This document shows positions 1 to 7,092 of a stretch of 64,000 bases of DNA, in pieces (position 1 is the stretch's first letter; every line of letters begins with the position of its first letter). The notes under the pieces were generated by a model, which was given only the letters and a program-made list of their open reading frames with translations, ran no database searches and was not told where the DNA came from. Both the position numbers and the translations under genes were made by a program. The stretch is from Phycisphaerales bacterium (GTDB lineage Bacteria > Planctomycetota > Phycisphaerae > Phycisphaerales > UBA1924), in contig JAJDDO010000026.1 of NCBI GenBank assembly GCA_029260265.1, positions 430,258-494,257 of the forward strand. The letters run 5' to 3'.

Positions 1-656
1 CATGCGGCACCTGCAACGGGCAGGGCAAGGTTCAGCAGGGCGGGCTCGGCGGGATGTTCCGCATGGTCGTGGCGTGCCCGAGTTGCCGGGGTTCTGGCAA
101 GATCATCAAGGATAAATGCGCATCGTGCCACGGGCGCGGGCGTGTGGGCAAGAAGCGGAAGCTGAGTGTCAAGATTCCCGCTGGTATCCATGACGGGCAG
201 GCCGTGCGTGTGCAGGGAGAGGGCGAACCGCCCGCGCAAGAGCAATCGCCGGGCGGGGCTGGTGTTCGTGGTGATCTGCATGTTGTCGCACGCGTCAAGC
301 ATCACGAGTTCTTTGAGCGTGATGGCGATCATCTCTTGATGGAACTCCCGATTAGCTTTACCCAGGCGGCGCTTGGTGCGGATGTTGATGTTCCAACACT
401 CGAGGGCAAACGCGTGCTGACGATTAAGAAGGGCACGCAGTATGGCGAGCTCTTCCGCATCGACGGCGCGGGGTTGCCGAACCTTCGCAGCGGGCGCAAG
501 GGCGATTTGGTAATTGTTGTCAAGATTGAAACGCCGAAGAAACTCACAAACAAGCAGGAGGACCTCCTTCGTGAGTTTGCCGGGACTGAAGATAAACATG
601 TGAACCCAGAATCGCACGGGTTCCTCAAAAAGATCACCGATCTGTTTGGTGGATAA
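1..656 (+). CDS. dnaJ: DnaJ chaperone, C-terminal part (5' truncated by window)
   Basis: Open from the first codon (frame beginning at base 3), so the start lies outside the window. DnaJ stimulates DnaK ATPase and delivers unfolded clients in the cytoplasm. Visible are three CxxCxGxG zinc-binding repeats of the cysteine-rich domain (CGTCNGQG, CPSCRGSG, CASCHGRG), then the two C-terminal substrate-binding beta domains (KIPAGIHDGQAVRVQGEGE near the start of CTD-I, PTLEGKRVLTIKKGTQ in CTD-II, LRSGRKGDLVIVVKIETP). The J-domain and Gly/Phe region are not in the window. The stop lies 3 nt before grpE, so co-transcription of the two DnaK co-chaperones is likely. dnaK itself is not seen. Confidence 0.96.
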   Translation, partial: CGTCNGQGKVQQGGLGGMFRMVVACPSCRGSGKIIKDKCASCHGRGRVGKKRKLSVKIPAGIHDGQAVRVQGEGEPPAQEQSPGGAGVRGDLHVVARVKHHEFFERDGDHLLMELPISFTQAALGADVDVPTLEGKRVLTIKKGTQYGELFRIDGAGLPNLRSGRKGDLVIVVKIETPKKLTNKQEDLLREFAGTEDKHVNPESHGFLKKITDLFGG

Positions 657-659
657 GCC

Positions 660-1301
660 ATGAACAAAGAAGAAACACACGACACAACCGAGCGTATCGA
701 AGAGCTAGAAGCTGCGGAAACAGTGCCGCAAGAAGATTCTTCGCAGGAGCGGGATCTCCGCATAGAGGCCATCTGTCAGCTTGCCAAATCCGGGGAGCTT
801 GAGGTCTCACCAGAGATGGAAGAGATCGTTGACGCTCTGGTCGAGAAGATCAATCAGCGTGATGAGATCCAGAGCAAGCTCATCCGCACCATCGCCGATC
901 ATCAGAACTTCCAGAGAAGGGCAACCAACAACGAACGCGAGGCGAGAACCTCCGCCGTGCAAGGTGTTGTCCAGGGGCTCATCCCGCTTTTGGATCAGTT
1001 CGACATGGCGTTGCTACAAGATCCAGAGAAGGTCAACTCCACTCAACTCCTCGAAGGCGTTGGCATGACTCGGGCGGAGTTTATCCGGATTCTCTCAGGG
1101 TACGGTGTCAGCTCGATCAGCCCAGTGCCGGGCGACGAGTTCAATCCGGGCGATCATGAGGCGATGATGCAGCAACCCTCGGATGAGTATGAGCCGGGGC
1201 AGATCACAAACACGATGAGCGTTGGGTACAAACTCGGCGATCGAGTCGTCCGCCCCGCCAAGGTTGTCGTCGTTGCAGCGACTGCAGACGAGAAAGAATG
1301 A
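660..1301 (+). CDS. grpE: GrpE nucleotide exchange factor
   Basis: 213 aa, in the usual GrpE range. The acidic N-terminus and the helical stretch through about residue 90 fit the long dimerising coiled coil. The C-terminal beta domain carries the family signature around ITNTMSVGYKLGDRVVRPAK (about residues 181-200). GrpE drives ADP release from DnaK. It follows dnaJ by 3 nt and precedes a zinc-ribbon gene by 3 nt, so the block reads as one transcript. No heat-shock element such as CIRCE can be checked because the operon start is off the window. Confidence 0.96.
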   Translation: MNKEETHDTTERIEELEAAETVPQEDSSQERDLRIEAICQLAKSGELEVSPEMEEIVDALVEKINQRDEIQSKLIRTIADHQNFQRRATNNEREARTSAVQGVVQGLIPLLDQFDMALLQDPEKVNSTQLLEGVGMTRAEFIRILSGYGVSSISPVPGDEFNPGDHEAMMQQPSDEYEPGQITNTMSVGYKLGDRVVRPAKVVVVAATADEKE

Positions 1302-1304
1302 GCC

Positions 1305-1637
1305 ATGCCGACTTACGACTACCGGTGCAATGATTGCGGGCATGAGTTTGAGCTGTTTCAAGCGATGTCAGATTCAGTCAAGCGCAAATGCCCAGAGTGC
1401 AAGAAGATGAAACTTGAACGGCTCATAGGCACCGGGGCCGCGGTGATCTTTAAGGGCACGGGATTCTACCAGACAGACTACCGATCAGATTCATACAAAA
1501 AAGCAGCCAAGGATGATAAGAAGGGGTCAGAGTCCAAGCCTGCCGCTCCCGAGGCGAAGCCTACAAAGAGCGATGCGCCGGCGGCGAGCACGCCCGCGGA
1601 AACTCCAAAGAAAACGACCCCGAAGTCCAATGACTAA
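1305..1637 (+). CDS. FmdB-family zinc ribbon protein
   Basis: 110 aa. The N-terminus (MPTYDYRCNDCGHEFE) has a CxxC knuckle and a second pair CPEC at about residues 29-32, followed by FKGTGFYQTDYR, the hallmark of the FmdB/CxxC putative regulatory zinc-ribbon family. The last 45 residues are a Lys/Ala/Pro/Glu-rich low-complexity tail, common in these proteins. The biochemical role of the family is not established. It sits 3 nt after grpE and 8 nt before acpS. Confidence 0.85.
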   Translation: MPTYDYRCNDCGHEFELFQAMSDSVKRKCPECKKMKLERLIGTGAAVIFKGTGFYQTDYRSDSYKKAAKDDKKGSESKPAAPEAKPTKSDAPAASTPAETPKKTTPKSND

Positions 1638-1645
1638 ACTCCCCC

Positions 1646-2029
1646 ATGCGAATCATCGGGCATGGCATTGATATCACCGAAACCGCTCGTATTGCGGGCA
1701 TGCTCGCCGATCATCCTGACCGGTTCCTTGATCGAGTGTTTACCGCGCAAGAACAACAGGACGCGGGCGTTGGGAAACGACGCAACGAGCATCTCGCGGC
1801 TCGGTTTGCGGCCAAAGAAGCTGCGCTCAAAGCGCTCGGTACTGGCTGGAGCCAGGGAATCGGATGGACCGATGTATCGGTCGCCAAGCTGCCTTCCGGT
1901 AAGCCGATGCTAAAGGTCAGCGGGCGGGCGGCAGAACTCGCTGATGAGATCGGAATCTCGATCTGGCATGTCTCGCTTACCCATACAGACTCGATCGCGA
2001 TGGCCTCGGTGATCGCGGAGGGAGAGTAA
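1646..2029 (+). CDS. acpS: Holo-[acyl-carrier-protein] synthase
   Basis: 127 aa, the standard size for AcpS, which transfers 4'-phosphopantetheine from CoA to the acyl carrier protein Ser in fatty acid synthesis. The N-terminal IIGHGIDITETARI contains the metal-binding Asp, and RFAAKEAALKALGTG holds the conserved metal-binding Glu and the KEA motif. The C-terminal HVSLTHTDSIAMASVI is also typical. Expressed with the upstream chaperone genes, judging from 8-nt spacing. Confidence 0.95.
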   Translation: MRIIGHGIDITETARIAGMLADHPDRFLDRVFTAQEQQDAGVGKRRNEHLAARFAAKEAALKALGTGWSQGIGWTDVSVAKLPSGKPMLKVSGRAAELADEIGISIWHVSLTHTDSIAMASVIAEGE

Positions 2030-2035
2030 GCCGCG

Positions 2036-2989
2036 ATGACTTTGCCCACTGTTCTCATGACTGATGTCGTCCGTTCATCTCAGCAGGGTGATTCTCATGG
2101 CGGTGCGTATCTGATTGATCTTGAATCGGGCAACTTTGAGCAAGTCATCGATTGGAACACCACTGCAATTGATTGGCAAGGGCGAGGCATGGGGCGCGGC
2201 CTTCGGGGAATCTGCTATGTGGACAATGAAATCTACATTGCGGCTTCCGATGAACTCTTTGTCTTTGATCAGGGCTTCAATGTGCTCCGCTCATTTTCTT
2301 GCAAGTACCTGCATCATTGCCACGAGATCTGCTACGACGGCGAGCGGTACATCTACCTCAGTGCAACAAGCTTCGATTCGATTCTCCGGTTTGACACCAA
2401 GCTGCAAGTGTTTGACATCGCATGGTGGATTCACCCGGTCACCAAGGTGCACCGGGGGAAGCGGGTGCGGGCTTTGGGTTCTAAGCCTTATGATCCCAAT
2501 AGCAAGGCGGGGCCAGAGAAGGCCGACACGCTTCATATCAATAATGTCACGATGCATGAACACGATGTTTGTTTCTCGGGGCTCCGGTTCGGTGTGTTTT
2601 TGAAACTCCATGCGAATCAGTTGAAGCCAATCGCTGCGATCCCGCAGACAACGCACAACTGCCAGATGATCGGCCAGCGGGTCTTGATGAACTCGACCGG
2701 CAATGATGCCGCTGTCATCCAGACTACGCAAGGTGAAATCGAGAAGACATTTTCATTCCCAACCTACCCAGTTGAGGAGTTGTTGAACACAGGCATCCCG
2801 GGCGATTATGCACGCCAGGCATTCGGGCGTGGATTATGTGTGCACGAGGATTCGGGATTGGTCATCGCTGGTTCTTCTCCGGGGACGGTGACCGCCTTTG
2901 ATGTTCAATCCGGTGATGTTCTACGCTCTGTGCGGGTATCAAATGATCTCCGTAATGCGCCGCATGGTCTTGAGGTCTGGGTTTTTTAG
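2036..2989 (+). CDS. Uncharacterised propeller-like protein
   Basis: 317 aa, no signal peptide or TM. The protein has recurring short beta-type segments (for example GICYVDNEIYIAASDELFVF, FDTKLQVFDIAW, GLVIAGSSPGTVTAFDVQSG), which suggests a single cytoplasmic beta-propeller. Conserved-looking His-rich stretches (LHHCHEICYDG, LHINNVTMHEHD, TTHNC) could form a metal or active site. The start 6 nt after acpS suggests the same transcript. No family assigned with confidence; a six-bladed lactonase-like or kelch-like fold are alternatives. Confidence 0.7.
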   Translation: MTLPTVLMTDVVRSSQQGDSHGGAYLIDLESGNFEQVIDWNTTAIDWQGRGMGRGLRGICYVDNEIYIAASDELFVFDQGFNVLRSFSCKYLHHCHEICYDGERYIYLSATSFDSILRFDTKLQVFDIAWWIHPVTKVHRGKRVRALGSKPYDPNSKAGPEKADTLHINNVTMHEHDVCFSGLRFGVFLKLHANQLKPIAAIPQTTHNCQMIGQRVLMNSTGNDAAVIQTTQGEIEKTFSFPTYPVEELLNTGIPGDYARQAFGRGLCVHEDSGLVIAGSSPGTVTAFDVQSGDVLRSVRVSNDLRNAPHGLEVWVF

Positions 2990-3016
2990 TTACGGCTTCC
3001 AACGAAAGGACACGCT

Positions 3017-4492
3017 TTGAATCTTGGAATGGCGCTCGCTTGGAATCTGCTCAAGTCATTGAACCGGGTCCTTATCACCGATGACCAGCGCTCGTACAAA
3101 GGGATGGAAGTCCTTGCGGGTGCGATGCATATCGCGGATCAGATCGATTCGCTTGCCCGTGTTCCTCGGGTAGGGCTGCTCATTCCTACATCTGGTGTTT
3201 TTCCGATGGCAGCTCTCGGCGCCTGGCTCACGGGTCGTGCGATCGTGCCGATGAACTACCTGCTCTCGCAGGAAGAACTCCAGTATGTGATTGATGATTG
3301 CGGCTGTGATGTGATCATTGCATCGAGAAAACTCATTGAGCACATGGGGTTTGTTCCAAGAGTCAAGAACCTGGTTTACCTTGAAGACCTGAGCTTCAGA
3401 TCCATGCCATCGCCGAGGCTCCCGAAAACATCAAGTCGAGATGCTCTCGCGGTATTGCTGTATACATCCGGCACCTCAGGACGCCCCAAGGGGGTCATGC
3501 TCACTCATGGAAATCTGCTCGCGAATACAAAGCAGGTCACCGAGCATATCGAAGTGAGTGCGGGTGATACATTCTTTGGAGTGCTCCCGCAGTTTCATAG
3601 CTTTGGGCTGACCGCGTTGACATTGGTGCCGATCATGGCCGGTGCTCGCGTTTGTTATTCGGCGAGGTTCATGCCGAAAAGAATCGTCGAAGGCATCAAA
3701 GAAGAACGAGCGAGTATTTTTCTCGGTATTCCATCGATGTATAACGCGCTTCTGACCGTTAAGAACGCCAAGCCAGAAGATTTTCAATCTCTGCGCCTCG
3801 CGATCAGTGGCGGCGAGCCGTTGCCCGAAGATGTTGTCCGCAGATTTCAAGAGCGGTTCGGCGTGTGTCTGTGTGAAGGGTACGGCATGACCGAGACATC
3901 CCCGGTCACCAATGTGCTCATGCCTACCGAAAACCGCCAGGGAACCGTGGGGCGAGCGTTGCCGGGTGTCATCCAGAGAGTCGTAGATCCAGAGACGAGC
4001 TTAGAGTTGCCTGCTGGCACAGACGGCGAACTCAGAATCGCCGGACCCAATGTCATGCAGGGCTATTTTCAACTCGATGAGGAAACCAAGAAAGCATTCG
4101 ATGAGCATGGTTACCTCAAGACGGGTGATATGGCTCAGATCGATTGCGATGGGTTTCTCTCCATAACTGGACGCATTAAAGAAATGATGATCGTTGGAGG
4201 GGAAAATGTTTTCCCGAGAGAGATCGAAGAAGTCCTCGACGCCCATCCCTCGGTCCATGCGTCCGGCGTGTGCGGCTTGATCGATCCCGTAAGGGGCGAG
4301 GTACCGATCGGGTTTGTAGAACTCGAAGACGGGTGCTCGATTGAATCGGACGCTCTCAAGATCTGGTGCCGCGAGAGACTCGCAGGTTTCAAGGTGCCAC
4401 GGTGTATCGCAATCATTGGCGAGTTACCCAGGAATGCAACCGGTAAGATCGTCAGGCGTCGACTGCTCGCACTTCTGGAATCGCCTGCATAG
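3017..4492 (+). CDS. AMP-dependent acyl-CoA synthetase/ligase
   Basis: 491 aa ANL-superfamily enzyme that adenylates a carboxylate and forms a thioester. Visible core motifs: LLYTSGTSGRPKGVMLTHGN (P-loop), GYGMTETSPV, YLKTGDMA, the hinge KEMMIVGGENVFPREIEEVL, and the catalytic-lysine motif LPRNATGKIVRR. The TTG at 3017 is preferred because AAAGGA lies 6 nt upstream; an ATG at 3029 would be too far from it. Length is shorter than classical long-chain FadD, so a medium-chain or aryl substrate, or loading onto the ACP activated by the nearby AcpS, are all possible. Substrate unresolved. Confidence 0.88.
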   Translation: MNLGMALAWNLLKSLNRVLITDDQRSYKGMEVLAGAMHIADQIDSLARVPRVGLLIPTSGVFPMAALGAWLTGRAIVPMNYLLSQEELQYVIDDCGCDVIIASRKLIEHMGFVPRVKNLVYLEDLSFRSMPSPRLPKTSSRDALAVLLYTSGTSGRPKGVMLTHGNLLANTKQVTEHIEVSAGDTFFGVLPQFHSFGLTALTLVPIMAGARVCYSARFMPKRIVEGIKEERASIFLGIPSMYNALLTVKNAKPEDFQSLRLAISGGEPLPEDVVRRFQERFGVCLCEGYGMTETSPVTNVLMPTENRQGTVGRALPGVIQRVVDPETSLELPAGTDGELRIAGPNVMQGYFQLDEETKKAFDEHGYLKTGDMAQIDCDGFLSITGRIKEMMIVGGENVFPREIEEVLDAHPSVHASGVCGLIDPVRGEVPIGFVELEDGCSIESDALKIWCRERLAGFKVPRCIAIIGELPRNATGKIVRRRLLALLESPA

Positions 4493-4564
4493 GTTGAGTC
4501 ACCCGCGGCGCCTAAAGTCGACCCTGTCCTCAAATTGCCTCAAACTCCAGCCCGGAGAACGACC

Positions 4565-5212
4565 GTGGAAATCTATGTAGACACCGCAAATCTTGTTGAA
4601 ATCAAGGAAGCTCATGAACTCGGAATCCTTGACGGCGTCACCACCAACCCCTCGCTCATCGCGAAGGAGGGGATCGATTATGGAGTTCGGCTCGCAGAGA
4701 TCTGCGATGTCGTTTCAGGGCCGGTTTCCGCAGAGGTTATCGCAACCGAATACAAGCAGATGGTCGTGGAGGGAAAAGAGCGGGCCAAGATCGCCTCAAA
4801 CATTGTCGTCAAACTGCCGACAACCGTTGACGGGCTCAAGGCGTGTAAATCGCTCTCCGACGAGGGCATCAAGACCAATATGACCCTCTGTTTTCAGCCG
4901 TTGCAGGCGATGATGGTCGCCAAAGCGGGAGCCTACCTTGTCAGCCCGTTCATCGGGCGGCTGGACGATATCGGCGAGGACGGCACCGAGTTGATCGCAC
5001 GCATCCGCACAATCTACGACAACTATGGATTTGAGACCAAGATCCTCGCAGCGTCTATTCGCCATCCCAAACACATGCTCGAGTGTGCCATGATCGGTGC
5101 GGATGTGGCGACCTTGCCGCTCAAAGTCATCAAGCAGATGATGAATCACCCATTGACGGATTCAGGTATTGAAACTTTCCTCGCCGACTACGCCAAGGCC
5201 TTTGGGAACTAA
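4565..5212 (+). CDS. tal: Transaldolase, fructose-6-phosphate aldolase (TalC/FSA) type
   Basis: 215 aa, matching the short class I FSA/TalC subfamily. The GTG at 4565 gives the canonical N-terminus ([20 protein letters not shown]) and has GGAGA 6 nt upstream; an upstream TTG at 4535 adds residues not seen in the family. Motifs: [13 protein letters not shown], and NIVVKLPTT with the Schiff-base Lys. The enzyme moves a dihydroxyacetone unit between sugar phosphates in the non-oxidative pentose phosphate pathway; whether this member is a transaldolase or an F6P aldolase cannot be told by eye. It ends in a 4-nt convergent overlap with the RidA gene. Confidence 0.92.
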   Translation: MEIYVDTANLVEIKEAHELGILDGVTTNPSLIAKEGIDYGVRLAEICDVVSGPVSAEVIATEYKQMVVEGKERAKIASNIVVKLPTTVDGLKACKSLSDEGIKTNMTLCFQPLQAMMVAKAGAYLVSPFIGRLDDIGEDGTELIARIRTIYDNYGFETKILAASIRHPKHMLECAMIGADVATLPLKVIKQMMNHPLTDSGIETFLADYAKAFGN

Positions 5213-5697
5213 GCAGAGACCTCGAACAGGAACTCGATTTCTACAGGTGCATTAAGGGGCAGCGATGCGCACCCAACCGCAGCTCGCGCGTGTCTGCCGA
5301 TATCACCAAACACCTCTTTCAAGAGGTCAGAGCAACCGTTTGCGATCTGCGGCTGCCCTCCAAACTCGGGATCGCTCGCTACAAACACTCCAACACGGAT
5401 GACACCCGTGACGAGGGCGAGGTCTCCGATCTCTGCCTGCAGGCAAGCCAAAGCATTGAGCGTGCACGCCCGAGCACATTGGGTTGCAATATCTGTATCG
5501 ACTTCGCTGGGCACAAGACCCGTGGCGAGCAGTTTTCCATCTTGAATCGGGATCTGCCCAGAGATGTAAACAAGATTCCCGCTTCTCCGCGTGGGCAGGT
5601 AGCTGGCGACAGGGTTGGGGGCTGATGGAAGGGTGATTCCAAGCTTCGAGATCGAAATGTTTGGGCAATGATTGGGCATGGGGTGTTCAGATTTCAA
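5209..5697 (-). CDS. RidA/YjgF-YER057c-UK114 family protein
   Basis: 162 aa. RidA-type proteins hydrolyse reactive enamine/imine intermediates. [18 protein letters not shown] is the family N-terminal strand pair, and [22 protein letters not shown] carries the conserved Arg and terminal strand of the trimer active site. The subgroup with longer N-terminus and the insert [13 protein letters not shown] differs from classical RidA, so the substrate may differ. The N-terminal Met could instead be the ATG seven codons in (MPNHCPN, at 5679). Convergent with the transaldolase gene. Confidence 0.88.
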   Translation of the reverse strand: MKSEHPMPNHCPNISISKLGITLPSAPNPVASYLPTRRSGNLVYISGQIPIQDGKLLATGLVPSEVDTDIATQCARACTLNALACLQAEIGDLALVTGVIRVGVFVASDPEFGGQPQIANGCSDLLKEVFGDIGRHARAAVGCASLPLNAPVEIEFLFEVSA

Positions 5698-5732
5698 GTT
5701 GGAAAGAGAGGCAAGATTGAAACCACACGGGG

Positions 5733-5761
5733 TTGTCGTGCGAATCGGGATCTGATACTAT
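5733..5761 (+). promoter_or_regulatory. Predicted sigma-70 type promoter for the pseudopilin gene
   Basis: TTGTCG at 5733-5738, a 17-nt spacer, and TACTAT at 5756-5761 resemble -35/-10 boxes. This places the start of transcription near 5768, about 220 nt before the pseudopilin start codon. Confidence 0.4.
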
Positions 5762-5799
5762 TCGACTGATCGCCCAATGTGGCATCAATGGTGTGTGAG

Positions 5800-5984
5800 G
5801 TTTGGCAACGACCATGTAGTCCTTATCTGGGGATTTCCCCGTTGCTTATTCCGCCAAGTCGCTCACGCCGACAATCCGGCCTTGAGTGTCCGCAGGGCGA
5901 ATTGCGGACGGATTATGTGCTCTCACTTCGAGAGCAAGAAAAGCAACCGGAAGCAATGCTTCCAAATAGGTAAGGAGTCACGCT
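5800..5984 (+). promoter_or_regulatory. Hairpin-rich 5' leader of the pseudopilin gene
   Basis: Between the predicted promoter and the GTG are successive short inverted repeats: GGGG/CCCC at 5829-5840, GCCG/CGGC at 5867-5880, GTCCGC/GCGGAC at 5888-5909, GCTCTC/GAGAGC at 5919-5935, and GGAAGC/GCTTCC with a 3-nt loop at 5949-5963. The last ends 8 nt before AAGGAG (5972-5977). It may act in mRNA stability or translation control. No known riboswitch class recognised. Confidence 0.4.
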
Positions 5985-7025
5985 GTGACAAACAAGAAAA
6001 GAAGTGCGTTTACGCTCATCGAGCTGCTGGTGGTGATCGCGATCATCGCTCTGCTCATCGGAATCCTTTTGCCCGCATTGGCTAAGGCCAAGCAGCAGGC
6101 AAACAAGCTCAAGGACGCCACCCAGGTGCGTGGTCTCATGCAGGGCTTGGTCATCTTTGCAGGCAACAACAACGAGAACTACCCGTTGCCAAGTCGTCTC
6201 GACAAGAATGACAAAACAATCGAAGTTTCTGGCACCAGCCCCATCGAGAAGGACACCACCGGTCACATCTTCTCGGCCATGATCAAGACTGGCGATATCG
6301 ATGTTGAGATCTGTCTCAGCCCGGTTGAGCTCGGCAACTACGAAAAAAACACCACCTATGAGTACGATTCACCAACTGGTGCAGCCGGCTCAGACGAGGT
6401 AGAAAAAGCACAAGCTCTTTGGGATCCGAACTTCCTCGGCACCCCAAACGACAATACTTACACCAACGGTACTGCGAATGGTGCAACTGCCGGACAGTTT
6501 GGTAACTTCAGCTACGCTCACACTCCGCCGATTCTTCAGCGTCGTGCAATGTGGCAGAATACCTTCTCGTCCACTCAGGCTGCCCTCTCCAATCGTGGCC
6601 CCGGTGCATGGGAACTCAACGGCGGTGCAGACAACGGCACCTGGGACCTTGCAGATACAACCAGTGTGTCATCCGGTGACGGTGAAGAGCCTCTCGGCAA
6701 CACCTCGATTACCCTTGCTATGCAGGGTACCCGTACCGAGTGGAACGGTAATATTGGGTTCAATGACAACCATGTCAAGTTCTTCAATCAGCCAGACCCA
6801 GCCAATATTATCTGGACATTTACCGCACTCAACAACGAGAGCAAGTCGCAGTCTGACAACATCTTTGTCAATGAGGATGACCAGGATCGTACGCCTGTGA
6901 CCTCGCCTGCAAGTGGTGCAACGGTAAACCTCGGTGGCACCGAGAACAACCGGAACGCATTCCTCGTTCAGTACTACGAAGTGAACCCAACCGGCAGCTT
7001 CGCTATCAGCCCTTACTACGACTAA
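5985..7025 (+). CDS. Prepilin-type N-terminal cleavage/methylation domain protein (pseudopilin)
   Basis: 346 aa, GTG start with AAGGAG 7 nt upstream. The N-terminus KKRSAFTLIELLVVIAIIAL is a textbook type IV prepilin/pseudopilin signal: basic leader, cleavage before F, and E at +5, then a hydrophobic helix. Prepilin peptidase would cut and methylate it. The remainder is a large Asn/Thr/Gly-rich extracytoplasmic domain ending in IGFNDNHVKFF, reminiscent of the H-x-DG-like strand of planctomycete pilin-like proteins. Such proteins are very numerous in planctomycetes and are not necessarily part of a pilus. Monocistronic: own promoter and a strong terminator. Confidence 0.9.
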   Translation: MTNKKRSAFTLIELLVVIAIIALLIGILLPALAKAKQQANKLKDATQVRGLMQGLVIFAGNNNENYPLPSRLDKNDKTIEVSGTSPIEKDTTGHIFSAMIKTGDIDVEICLSPVELGNYEKNTTYEYDSPTGAAGSDEVEKAQALWDPNFLGTPNDNTYTNGTANGATAGQFGNFSYAHTPPILQRRAMWQNTFSSTQAALSNRGPGAWELNGGADNGTWDLADTTSVSSGDGEEPLGNTSITLAMQGTRTEWNGNIGFNDNHVKFFNQPDPANIIWTFTALNNESKSQSDNIFVNEDDQDRTPVTSPASGATVNLGGTENNRNAFLVQYYEVNPTGSFAISPYYD

Positions 7026-7059
7026 ATGACAGGCGCTCACGCCTAGCTTGAATCGTGAC

Positions 7060-7092
7060 CGGGGCTCGCCATCTAGGCGAGCCCCGTTTTTT
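7060..7092 (+). terminator. Rho-independent terminator of the pseudopilin gene
   Basis: An 11-bp perfect G+C-rich stem CGGGGCTCGCC / GGCGAGCCCCG (7060-7070 and 7076-7086) with a 5-nt loop is followed by six T residues. Confidence 0.93.
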
